From contig JABDMN010000396.1 in the NCBI GenBank assembly GCA_013001485.1, positions 1-7,830 of the forward strand: 7,830 nt of DNA. Direction: 5' to 3'. Every line of letters starts with the position of its first letter. The stretch's first letter is position 1. Under the pieces are notes generated by a model. The model had not been told where the DNA came from, made no database searches, and saw only the letters and a list, made by a program, of their open reading frames with translations. The DNA comes from Acidimicrobiia bacterium. Lineage in GTDB: Bacteria > Actinomycetota > Acidimicrobiia > Spongiisociales > UBA5794. The position numbers were made by a program, and so were the translations under genes. This document shows, one piece after another, positions 1-5,986 of the stretch.

Positions 1-1061
1 TCGTTGGCGAGGATCTCCAGGTTGGGCACCGACTGGGCACGGGCGCCGTCGGAGAGAATCAGGTTGCGGTTGGTCTGATGGGCATTGGTGCGTTGGGCCT
101 CTTCCTCGATGCGGATCAGACCGGTGAACACGGACAACGCCTCGTCCTCGACGGCACCCTTGAGGAACATCTCTGACGTCGTGTTGGGTGCGGCGTGGTT
201 CATGAAGTAGCGGTAGTCGAGGGTCTGGTCCTCCTCACCGAAGTAGGCGCCAACGATCTCAGCGTGAGCGCCGCGACCGACGAGGTCGACGATCAGATGG
301 AGTCGAGAGTGGTTGCCCCCGAGCCCTGCCTCGGCAAGGCGGAGCGTGGAGTCACGCCCAATGGAGGCCCGACCGTGCGCCAGTGCAGTGGTCGAGTAAT
401 CCCAGTTCTGAACGACCGACATGGCGAGTTGGGCGTTGTCCCCGACAGTGAGCTCGAACTGCGGTACGACGAGGGCACTCGTGCCGTCTGCGGACCGGTT
501 GTTGACCACGACCGACGCTGCCGCACTCTCCTCGACGATCACCGTCACATGAGGAAAGCTGACCTGGCCCGGGCTCGTGGCCTGGATGTCGATGACGAAC
601 GGGTCAGCGGCCGTGGTGCCGCGGGGGACGAACAGGAACACACCATCGGTGGAAAACGCGTGGTGGGCGGCGGCAAGCTTGTCGAGGTCGATGGGGATGC
701 CCTTGCCGTAGGCCCCGCCCAGGATCGCTTCGTGGTCGGTGATCCCTTTGGCCAGCGACCCAAAGACGACGCCGTCCGGGGCACTTGACTCGATCGCGGT
801 TGTGACACCATCCACAACGGTCGCTGCGCCGGCCGCATGTCCCAACTCGGTGCCGAGGACTGCATCGGAAGCGAGCTGCTCTCCGGGTTGCGTGGCCAGC
901 TGATAGTCGGCGACGTCGAAGCCCAGCTCGACGTAGCGCCAGACTTCCTCGATCTCGGACGGCATCTCGGCACCGTCGAATGCGGCGAATGCGGCGCGGC
1001 GACGTTCACCTACCCAGGCGGGAGGGGCGTCGCGAAGTACCGAAGACTCTGTGAGGGACAT
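1..1061 (-). CDS. sufD: Fe-S cluster assembly protein SufD (C-terminus beyond window)
   Basis: SufD is the SufB-like partner in the cytoplasmic SufBC2D scaffold that assembles Fe-S clusters. My reading of the minus strand is open from the ATG at 1061-1059 to the left edge, giving 353 codons. The N-terminal part has the SufD-type segment EIEEVWRYVELGFDV near residue 40. The C-terminal part has the beta-helix signatures RYFMNHAAPNTTSEMFLKGAV (about residues 283-303) and LSDGARAQSVPNLEILAN near residue 345. The residues after LEILAN, which in E. coli include the functional SufD histidine, are off the window. An in-frame TAG at 1076-1074 lies 15 bases before the ATG, so 1061 is the earliest possible start; no good Shine-Dalgarno precedes it. 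Several long open frames on either strand here are shadows. sufB is not adjacent but 5.7 kb to the right. The family assignment is secure; SufD rather than SufB is favoured because a clear SufB is also present. Confidence 0.93.
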   Translation of the reverse strand, partial: MSLTESSVLRDAPPAWVGERRRAAFAAFDGAEMPSEIEEVWRYVELGFDVADYQLATQPGEQLASDAVLGTELGHAAGAATVVDGVTTAIESSAPDGVVFGSLAKGITDHEAILGGAYGKGIPIDLDKLAAAHHAFSTDGVFLFVPRGTTAADPFVIDIQATSPGQVSFPHVTVIVEESAAASVVVNNRSADGTSALVVPQFELTVGDNAQLAMSVVQNWDYSTTALAHGRASIGRDSTLRLAEAGLGGNHSRLHLIVDLVGRGAHAEIVGAYFGEEDQTLDYRYFMNHAAPNTTSEMFLKGAVEDEALSVFTGLIRIEEEAQRTNAHQTNRNLILSDGARAQSVPNLEILAN

Positions 1062-1070
1062 GCGGCGGCG

Positions 1071-1076
1071 AGCCTA
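1071..1076 (-). promoter_or_regulatory. Possible -10 element for sufD (near-leaderless transcript)
   Basis: Read on the minus strand, TAGGCT fits the TAnnnT pattern of a -10 box and ends 9 bases before the sufD ATG. A transcript starting from it would have a leader of only a few bases, which would explain the missing Shine-Dalgarno sequence; leaderless messages are common in actinobacteria. No convincing -35 hexamer sits 16-18 bases upstream. The TAG of this motif is also the in-frame stop that bounds the sufD start. This is a short-motif inference. Confidence 0.25.
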
Positions 1077-1167
1077 CCCCTGTCGTGGCACCTAGCCGCC
1101 ACTGCCTCGTGGTGGCCCCGTCCTCGACCTCGTCCTGACCGTGACGAGCTGTGGTCGGAAGGTGACT

Positions 1168-1195
1168 TTGCGTGATTCTGGGGGACCGCTATCGT
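1168..1195 (+). promoter_or_regulatory. Candidate promoter of the M23 peptidase gene
   Basis: TTGCGT (1168-1173) and TATCGT (1190-1195) are separated by 16 bases, a weak but reasonable sigma-70-like arrangement in the divergent gap between sufD and the peptidase. Initiation would fall near 1202, giving a leader of about 25 bases before the ATG at 1226. This favours 1226 over the GTG at 1172, which lies inside the -35 box. The -35 matches the consensus at only three of six bases. Confidence 0.3.
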
Positions 1196-1201
1196 GCCGC
1201 C

Positions 1202-1221
1202 CGGTCCGCTGCCACGGACCG
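1202..1221 (+). promoter_or_regulatory. Hairpin just upstream of the M23 peptidase start
   Basis: CGGTCCG (1202-1208) and CGGACCG (1215-1221) form a perfect 7-bp stem with a 6-base loop, ending 4 bases before the ATG at 1226. The only Shine-Dalgarno-like bases (GGA, 1216-1218) lie inside the stem. A further GGACCG at 1183-1188 could pair with the same left arm, giving two mutually exclusive stems if transcription starts far enough upstream. The pairing is visible; a regulatory role is inference. Confidence 0.35.
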
Positions 1222-1225
1222 TCTC

Positions 1226-1801
1226 ATGACTCGACGACTCCTCACCGCCGCGCTCCTCGCTATCACCCTGCTCGGCTTTGCCGTGCCCGCCGGTGCGGAT
1301 GACAGGGACTTCCAGTTCCTTTCGTTCATCCACAGCGACATCACGAGCGAGTTCTCCAACGACTGGGGAGCCGGGCGCTCTGGAGGTAGGGGCCACAAAG
1401 GCAACGACGTGTTCTCTCCCAAGGGCACTCCGGTTCTTGCCGCCGCCGACGGTTTCGTAGAGAAACTCGGCAACGGACCCCGTTCTGGCTTCTACGTCAA
1501 GCTCCGCCACGCCGATGGCTTCGACACCTGGTACATGCATCTCGACAACGACACTCCGGGAACCGATGACGCCAAGGGAGGGTCGGAGAGGGCCTACGCA
1601 GAGGGAATCGAGGAGGGCGACTTCGTTGAGGCGGGCCAGATCATCGGCTACGTCGGAGACTCTGGCAACGCCGAATACACGACCCCGCACACTCACTTCG
1701 AGCTCCACCGCGACGGCCGGGCCATCAACCCGCACGACTACCTCGAAGGCGCCATGACCCGCTGGCTGCGGGTGGAGAGCCTCGCCGACGAGCTCGCCTA
1801 G
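1226..1801 (+). CDS. Secreted M23 (LytM/lysostaphin-type) metallopeptidase
   Basis: This is a predicted exported zinc peptidase of 191 residues that probably cleaves peptidoglycan cross-bridges or stem peptides outside the membrane. Residues 1-24 look like a signal peptide: two arginines, a hydrophobic core (LLTAALLAITLLGFAV) and an AGA cleavage motif. The M23 signatures are intact: HKGND gives H57 and D61, YMHL gives H105, and THTHF-like THF after PH gives the HxH pair H155 and H157. H57, D61 and H157 should bind zinc. The core has the usual order, including GTPVLAAADG and GDFVEAGQIIGYVGDSG. There is no LysM, SH3 or coiled-coil domain, so it is a minimal single-domain enzyme. The frame is open to a GTG at 1172, but the signal peptide begins at the ATG at 1226, so I chose that. 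Its stop interlocks with that of the convergent uracil-DNA glycosylase gene. The family is certain; the exact substrate is unknown. Confidence 0.9.
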   Translation: MTRRLLTAALLAITLLGFAVPAGADDRDFQFLSFIHSDITSEFSNDWGAGRSGGRGHKGNDVFSPKGTPVLAAADGFVEKLGNGPRSGFYVKLRHADGFDTWYMHLDNDTPGTDDAKGGSERAYAEGIEEGDFVEAGQIIGYVGDSGNAEYTTPHTHFELHRDGRAINPHDYLEGAMTRWLRVESLADELA

Positions 1802-2493
1802 TCCGAACCCCCTGAGGGACTTCGACTCAGCTCCCGGGCACGAGAAAACACGGCGTCGAACATCGGCTCCGTAAGCCGTCCCGTGAATGTGTTCTGCTGG
1901 CTGGGGTGATAGGAACTCAGCACGGTGAGGCCATCGAGCCGAACCTCACCTCCATGGGCGAACCGGGGGCGAGGCCTCGGCACCTCTACTCCTCTTCGGG
2001 TCATCGCCTGCATGGTCGCCGTGTACCCGATGTTTCCCAGGGCCACGATCACGCTCATCGACTTCAACAGTTCCAGCTCCGCATCGAGCCAGGGAGCACA
2101 GTTCGTCTTCTCCTCTGCGGCCGGCTTGTTGGCGGGTGGTGCACAACGGACCGCAGCCGTGACGTACGCCCCGGTCAGGCTCAGCCCATCGCCCCGGTGT
2201 TGCGAGGTCGGCTGGGAGGCAAACCCTGCCCGGAACATGGCCCGATACAGCCAGTCCCCAGAGCGGTCGCCGGTGAACATGCGCCCGGTTCGGTTGGCAC
2301 CATGCGCCGCCGGGGCCAGGCCAACGACGAGAACGGTTGCCTCGGGATCACCGAACCCCGGAACCGGTCGCGCCCAGTAGTCCTCGTCGCGAAATGCGGC
2401 CCGCTTGGTGACTCCCACCTCTTCGCGCCAGACGACAAGCCGTGGACACTGTCGGCACCCGGCGATTCGGGCGGCGAGATCGTCGAGGGTCAT
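1798..2493 (-). CDS. Uracil-DNA glycosylase, family 5 (UDGb type)
   Basis: This enzyme removes uracil, and in family 5 also other deaminated bases, from DNA to start base excision repair. The 231-residue protein has motif 1 GLAPAAHGANRTGR (58-71), where alanine replaces the usual catalytic Asp/Asn, as is typical of family 5. It also has motif 2 SYHPSQQNTFTGRL (194-207, with H196). Four cysteines, C13 and C16 (CRQC), C117 and C132, have the spacing expected for the family's 4Fe-4S cluster. The frame is open a further 44 codons to 2625, but that stretch is arginine- and proline-rich and overlaps the upstream gene in another frame. The ATG at 2493 overlaps that gene's TGA as ATGA, fits the family N-terminus (TLDDLAARIAGCRQC) and implies translational coupling. 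At its other end it converges on the M23 peptidase gene with a 4-base overlap. Confidence in the family is high. Confidence 0.92.
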   Translation of the reverse strand: MTLDDLAARIAGCRQCPRLVVWREEVGVTKRAAFRDEDYWARPVPGFGDPEATVLVVGLAPAAHGANRTGRMFTGDRSGDWLYRAMFRAGFASQPTSQHRGDGLSLTGAYVTAAVRCAPPANKPAAEEKTNCAPWLDAELELLKSMSVIVALGNIGYTATMQAMTRRGVEVPRPRPRFAHGGEVRLDGLTVLSSYHPSQQNTFTGRLTEPMFDAVFSRARELSRSPSGGSD

Positions 2494-3989
2494 TCCAGAG
2501 GCGGAAGGAAGTTCATCGAGTAGAGCGTGTTTGCGCTCCAGATCATCCACCCCAGGTCGCGGTCCTCGGCGACGCCCTGGACGGCGAGGATCTCTTCGGC
2601 CTCTAGCTGCCAGGTCTGAATCCACGGTCGATAGATGCTGTGGCCCTCGAGCTTCGGGGCGCCGTTGTCGAGTGCGGTCGACACGATCTCGACAGGGTGG
2701 TCGTTTGGATTATCGAAGCCCTTCCACCCTGGCCCGTAGGTGTACGTGTAGATCATCGGGGAAAGCACGTCTGCGAAGTAGCTCATCTTCTGGGGCCTCT
2801 GACCGATGCCCTCGTCGTTCGAACTCTCGAGGGTGATTGCGAAAATGTCTGCTGCCACCGCACACCCCATAGGGTTCAACAGGTCGTAGGCCGCCTCCAT
2901 GAACGCAGCGATCGTCGCCTCACGGACTTCCTGGGTGTACGGCTCGTCGAAAACGAGGGTTCGGATCGGCCCATCGGACGGGAACCGGATGTAGTCGAAC
3001 TGGATCTCGTCAAACCCTCTCCGGCACGCCTCTTCCGCCAGGGCAAGCGGGTACTCCCACGACTCTCGATCGGTGGGGTCGAGCCATCGGAGGCCTTTGT
3101 AGTTCCGCCAGGTCTCGCCAGTCTCCGAATCGAGCGCCGCGATCTCGGGGCGAGCTCGCGCCAGGGGATCGTCCTGGAACGTCACGATCCGGGTGATCTT
3201 GTAGAGACCGGCGGCATCCATATCGGCGATCACCTGATCGACGTCGTAGAACGCCTGGACGGCTGAGATCTCATGAGCGAGCCGCACGTCGGTGTCGTAG
3301 AAGACCGTGCCGCCCTCGTTCTTCGTGTCGAGGACGAAGGCGTTGACACCTGATTGCTCGGCCAGATCGAGAAGGTCGCGCCATTGGCTCGGATTGCCCG
3401 CCTTTGCTCCCTGGACCCGCAGCGCCCGAATCAACTTCGGCTCCATCTCGACAGTCACTTCGGTGGCGATCCCGTCCCACGCCAGGCTGCCTGGCTCCCA
3501 GGCGGGCCGTTCTGTCTCGATGACTCCGGGCTCGACTCTCGTGAGGAGGAACCCACCGTTGTCATCCGTGATGACCTCCACTCCTCCCTGGACCACCGTC
3601 GTGCGAGGAAGCGGGACGCCGTTGGGGCCGACAACGGTGCCGCTGAGCCGCCTCGGTTGGAGGACCGCCTCAAACACCCCGGTCTCGGGCAGTTCATTGA
3701 TCGTTGCGGTGTAGTCAAGGAAGCCTGTTGCGCTGACCACCACTTCAGCTGGCTGCTCAGGCCAGATGGCCTCGGCGATGCCGTCGGAATCGGTGGGGAA
3801 GGTGACCGCCTCGAATGTGATCTCGGCTTCCACGGCCGAGCCGTCATCAGCGGCGAGAGTCATGAAGCCGATCACCGGGGGCGGCGGCTCGGGGGGACGC
3901 GCGGCATCGCCCAGCGACACCGGAGCGCCGCATGCGGCGACGCCAATGGCGAGGATCATCAAACCCGAAGCCGCACGTCTCATCTTCAT
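2490..3989 (-). CDS. Lipoprotein with carboxypeptidase-regulatory-like and DUF4015 putative glycosidase domains
   Basis: The 499-residue protein begins with a lipoprotein signal peptide: MKMRR, a hydrophobic core and lipobox VAAC with acylated C20. A proline-rich linker follows (PPEPPPP, about 32-39). Next come two beta-sandwich-like stretches: about 40-112, and 115-165, which starts LSGTVVGPNGVPLP and resembles a carboxypeptidase regulatory-like fold. From about 185 to the end is a TIM-barrel-like DUF4015 (putative glycosyl hydrolase) domain. Its hallmarks are VNAFVLDTKNEGG, YKITRIVTFQDDPLA, GLRWLDPTD and the signature GFDEIQFDYIRFPSDG (325-340), whose acidic residues are candidate catalytic groups. 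It should be anchored outside the membrane and act on a polysaccharide or glycan, but the substrate is unknown. I chose the ATG at 3989 because the longer frame starts with TTG at 4052 and would bury the signal peptide. A second ATG at 3983 is also possible. It is divergent from the sigma factor gene and coupled by ATGA to the uracil glycosylase gene. Confidence 0.85.
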   Translation of the reverse strand: MKMRRAASGLMILAIGVAACGAPVSLGDAARPPEPPPPVIGFMTLAADDGSAVEAEITFEAVTFPTDSDGIAEAIWPEQPAEVVVSATGFLDYTATINELPETGVFEAVLQPRRLSGTVVGPNGVPLPRTTVVQGGVEVITDDNGGFLLTRVEPGVIETERPAWEPGSLAWDGIATEVTVEMEPKLIRALRVQGAKAGNPSQWRDLLDLAEQSGVNAFVLDTKNEGGTVFYDTDVRLAHEISAVQAFYDVDQVIADMDAAGLYKITRIVTFQDDPLARARPEIAALDSETGETWRNYKGLRWLDPTDRESWEYPLALAEEACRRGFDEIQFDYIRFPSDGPIRTLVFDEPYTQEVREATIAAFMEAAYDLLNPMGCAVAADIFAITLESSNDEGIGQRPQKMSYFADVLSPMIYTYTYGPGWKGFDNPNDHPVEIVSTALDNGAPKLEGHSIYRPWIQTWQLEAEEILAVQGVAEDRDLGWMIWSANTLYSMNFLPPLE

Positions 3990-4042
3990 CGTGATTGAGC
4001 GAACACCAGGGGGTCTTCGCCACCGAGCAGAGTAGTGGTCCG

Positions 4043-4072
4043 TTGCGACCAAGCCGGGACGTCAGGTACCCT
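4043..4072 (+). promoter_or_regulatory. Candidate promoter of the sigma factor gene
   Basis: TTGCGA (4043-4048) and TACCCT (4067-4072) are 18 bases apart, an acceptable sigma-70-type promoter with a TAnnnT -10 box. Transcription would start near 4079, giving a leader of about 40 bases that contains the hairpin at 4081-4095. No match to extracytoplasmic-function-type promoters was noted. Confidence 0.4.
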
Positions 4073-4080
4073 CGCCCCAG

Positions 4081-4103
4081 CTCCTCCGTGAGGGGGGTTT
4101 CTT
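4081..4103 (+). promoter_or_regulatory. Leader hairpin followed by a T-rich run, sigma factor gene
   Basis: CTCCTC (4081-4086) can pair with GAGGGG (4090-4095) across a 3-base loop, using one G-U pair. Two further Gs and TTTCTT (4098-4103) follow. The layout resembles a weak intrinsic terminator placed between the candidate promoter and the start codon, as in an attenuator, or it may simply be a stabilising 5' hairpin. The stem is short and no alternative anti-terminator is obvious. Confidence 0.3.
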
Positions 4104-4111
4104 ACCGGAAC

Positions 4112-4115
4112 GGAG
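4112..4115 (+). promoter_or_regulatory. Ribosome binding site of the sigma factor gene
   Basis: GGAG lies 4 bases before the ATG at 4120, within GGAACGGAG. It is the clearest Shine-Dalgarno in the window and supports the chosen start. Confidence 0.6.
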
Positions 4116-4119
4116 CTAC

Positions 4120-5052
4120 ATGGCAAGGAGAGCCAAAGAGGCGCCCGTCTCTGACGGCGTTGGTCTGTACCTCGAGGAGGTCGCCAGCCACACGCTGTTG
4201 ACGGCCGAGGACGAGGTCACGCTCGCTCGCCTCATGGAGGCGGGCCGCGAAGCCGCGGTGCTGCTCGCCGTCCCCGACGCCAAACTCACCGCTTCGAAGA
4301 AGGTCCAACTCCGCCGCGACGTCCGGGCCGCCGACGATGCCAAGGCCCAGTTCATCCGATGCAATCTTCGCCTCGTGATCTCGATCGCCAAGCGATACGC
4401 CGGCCGCGGCCTCGACCTGCTCGACCTGATTCAGGAGGGAAACCTCGGCCTCATCCGCGCCGTCGAGAAGTTCGACTGGCGCAAGGGCTTCAAGTTCTCC
4501 ACCTACGCCACATGGTGGATCCGCCAGGCGATCACCCGCGGCCTGGGGAACCATGGCCGAACGATTCGGCTTCCTGTCCACATGGTGGATGTGGTGCGCG
4601 CCGTGCAGGAAGCCGAGATGACCCTGACCGAGAGTCTCCGCCGGCCGCCAACAATCATGGAGATCGCCGAGATCAGCGGTCTCGACGTTGACAAGGTGGT
4701 TATCGCTCTCTCCGCCCCCGGCGACACCGTGTCACTCGACCGACCGGTTGGAGAAGACGGCGATGCCGAGCTCGGCGACTTCATCGAGGACCGCATGGTG
4801 GAGGATCCGTTCACGTCGGCCGCCGCTGGCGCCGCCAGGGAGGAACTCGACCGAGCCCTCGAGGTGCTCGAGGAGCGGGAGCGTCTCGTCATCTCGTTGC
4901 GTTACGGCCTCAAGGACAACGAGCCGCAGACGCTGTCCCAGGTGGGGGGAGCTCTCGGCATCACCCGCGAGCGGGTGCGCCAGATCGAAAGCCGGGCACT
5001 CGGCAAGCTCCGCCATCCAGCAGCTTCGTATGACCTCGAGTCCTTGATCTAG
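4120..5052 (+). CDS. RpoD-like RNA polymerase sigma factor (group 2-like sigma-70)
   Basis: This factor directs RNA polymerase to promoters with -10 and -35 boxes. The 310-residue protein carries region 1.2 (GLYLEEVASHTLLTAEDEV, about 11-42) and region 2 (about 75-150). Region 2 includes the polymerase-binding DLIQEGNLGLIRAVEKFD and KFSTYATWWIRQAITR, in which the -10-reading aromatic, Gln and Thr residues are kept. Region 3 runs about 152-235 with the 3.2 loop VGEDGDAELGDFIED, and region 4 about 243-303 with helix-turn-helix LSQVGGALGITRERVRQIE. It lacks region 1.1 and the long N-terminal extension common in actinobacterial principal factors. That, and 310 residues, suggest a group 2 alternative factor like SigB, although I cannot exclude a short principal factor. 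Residues 141-147 (GLGNHGR) replace the nearly invariant xxADQAR. The small membrane protein gene follows after 6 bases, probably in the same message. Confidence 0.93.
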   Translation: MARRAKEAPVSDGVGLYLEEVASHTLLTAEDEVTLARLMEAGREAAVLLAVPDAKLTASKKVQLRRDVRAADDAKAQFIRCNLRLVISIAKRYAGRGLDLLDLIQEGNLGLIRAVEKFDWRKGFKFSTYATWWIRQAITRGLGNHGRTIRLPVHMVDVVRAVQEAEMTLTESLRRPPTIMEIAEISGLDVDKVVIALSAPGDTVSLDRPVGEDGDAELGDFIEDRMVEDPFTSAAAGAAREELDRALEVLEERERLVISLRYGLKDNEPQTLSQVGGALGITRERVRQIESRALGKLRHPAASYDLESLI

Positions 5053-5058
5053 AGACTC

Positions 5059-5328
5059 GTGATCTCGTTTCTCTTCCTTCTCATCGTTGCCAGCGTCCTC
5101 GGCTCCATCGGTGCCGCCATCGCCGGCAAACGAGAACAGGGTTGCCTGGTCTCGATCGCTGTCGGCTTCATCGGAGCCCTGATCGGTCGCTGGCTCGCTT
5201 CGATCTCGGGACTCGATGATCCGTTCACCGTCACATTGAGCGACACCGAGATCCCGGTGATCTTCACCGTTGCAGGAGCAGCCCTGTTCGTGGCGCTCAT
5301 CAACCTGCTCAGCGGTCGCGACTCCTAG
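5059..5328 (+). CDS. Small GlsB/YeaQ/YmgE-family membrane protein
   Basis: This is an 89-residue, very hydrophobic protein with predicted membrane helices at about 2-23, 29-48 and 65-84. The segment around the first two helices, with a glycine-rich [28 protein letters not shown], resembles the transglycosylase-associated protein family (Transgly_assoc). Despite that name, no enzymatic activity is established; bacterial relatives are often stress-inducible. Translation appears to start at a GTG 6 bases after the sigma factor stop, with no clear Shine-Dalgarno, so coupling to the sigma gene is likely. Its TAG stop overlaps the stop of the convergent nucS gene. The family call is moderate because the third helix and the charged loop (about 52-64) are less typical. 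Confidence 0.75.
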   Translation: MISFLFLLIVASVLGSIGAAIAGKREQGCLVSIAVGFIGALIGRWLASISGLDDPFTVTLSDTEIPVIFTVAGAALFVALINLLSGRDS

Positions 5329-5984
5329 AACAGCTTGAGAGCGGCAGAGTCGAGGCCCTTCAACTCGTCGTAATCGACCTCTTGCCATTCGATCCCGCGG
5401 TCGGAGGCCAGCGTGCGGGCCTGTGGCTTGACCTCTTGAGCGACGAACATGCCGCGAACCGGAGCCAGCCGTGAGTCACGGTTCAGGAACTCGAGATAGC
5501 GGGTGAGTTGCTCGACACCATCGATCTCGCCCCGGCGTTTGATCTCGACCGCCACCGTCTCTCCGGCCGTGTCGCGACACAGGAGGTCGACGGGCCCCAC
5601 CGGAGTCGGGTATTCGCGCCGAATCAACTCCATGCCGTCTCCCAGCACATCAACCCGATCGGCGATCAAGCGCTGGAGCTCGGCCTCAACCGCATCCTTG
5701 CGAAGACCCGGATCCTCCCCCATCTCCATTGCGGTTTCGAAGTGGATCTTGCCGAAGTCGATGATCAGCCGCTCCCCCTTGGTGTTGGTGACGATCCACC
5801 GGTCCTCGTCCTCGGTGAGCTGGTTCGGGGCATTCATCCAGTTGAGCGGCTTGTAGGCCCCGCCGTCGGCGTGGACGGCAACACACCCGTCGGCCTTCAC
5901 CATGACGAGCCGCGTCGCCTCGGGGAGAAAGGCGTTGAGCCTGCCTTCATACGTGACCGTGCATTCGGCGACCCGGATGCGCAT
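5325..5984 (-). CDS. nucS: Mismatch-specific endonuclease NucS/EndoMS
   Basis: NucS cuts both strands at mismatches, giving a double-strand break, and is the core of the non-canonical mismatch repair of actinobacteria that lack MutS/MutL. The 219-residue protein has the usual length. It has an N-terminal DNA-binding and dimerisation domain (about 1-110, including [20 protein letters not shown] and KPLNWMN) and a RecB-like nuclease domain. The catalytic motif is intact: D133 (GPVDLLCRD), E147 and K149 (VAVEIKRRG), then Q159 and Y163 in [11 protein letters not shown]. The C-terminus LKLF matches the clamp-interaction tail known for actinobacterial NucS. The ATG at 5984 lies 2 bases after the TGA of the upstream membrane protein gene, without a Shine-Dalgarno, so translation is probably coupled. 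Its stop interlocks with that of the GlsB-like gene on the other strand. Confidence is very high. Confidence 0.96.
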   Translation of the reverse strand: MRIRVAECTVTYEGRLNAFLPEATRLVMVKADGCVAVHADGGAYKPLNWMNAPNQLTEDEDRWIVTNTKGERLIIDFGKIHFETAMEMGEDPGLRKDAVEAELQRLIADRVDVLGDGMELIRREYPTPVGPVDLLCRDTAGETVAVEIKRRGEIDGVEQLTRYLEFLNRDSRLAPVRGMFVAQEVKPQARTLASDRGIEWQEVDYDELKGLDSAALKLF

Positions 5985-5986
5985 GG

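Larger units (their letters stand above)
3990..4119. other. Divergent intergenic region between lipoprotein and sigma factor genes
   Basis: This 130-base gap must hold promoters for both directions. Rightward there is a good candidate promoter, a hairpin and a ribosome binding site, listed separately. Leftward, for the lipoprotein, the best I see is TACTCT read on the minus strand at 4034-4029, a TAnnnT-type -10 box without a convincing -35. No Shine-Dalgarno stands out before the lipoprotein ATG. I see no RNA gene here. Confidence 0.5.

Noticed and set aside
195..788. Long plus-strand frame of 197 residues opposite sufD
   Set aside because: The opposite strand encodes continuous, recognisable SufD. 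This frame matches no family and is a GC-driven shadow; the same applies to 837-1175.
1064..1100. Inverted repeat GGCGGC/GCCGCC upstream of sufD
   Set aside because: A six-base GC-only repeat with a 25-base spacer is expected by chance in this GC-rich DNA.
1010..1735. Minus-strand frame of 241 residues over the peptidase gene
   Set aside because: The composition is charged and low in complexity, with no motif, and it overlaps a clear M23 peptidase with intact zinc ligands.
1812..1830. Possible terminator CTGAG/CTCAG downstream of the M23 peptidase
   Set aside because: The stem is only 5 bp with a 9-base loop, no T run follows, and it is inside the coding region of the convergent gene.
2494..2625. 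44-codon N-terminal extension of the uracil-DNA glycosylase
   Set aside because: It is rich in Arg, Pro and Gly, lies out of frame over the conserved end of the DUF4015 protein, and the ATGA overlap gives a better start.
4120..5052. Changed -10-reading Gln in the sigma factor
   Set aside because: At first NHGR seemed to replace the key Gln, but the relevant Gln and Thr are those in WWIRQAITR, which are conserved here. Only the following segment is divergent.
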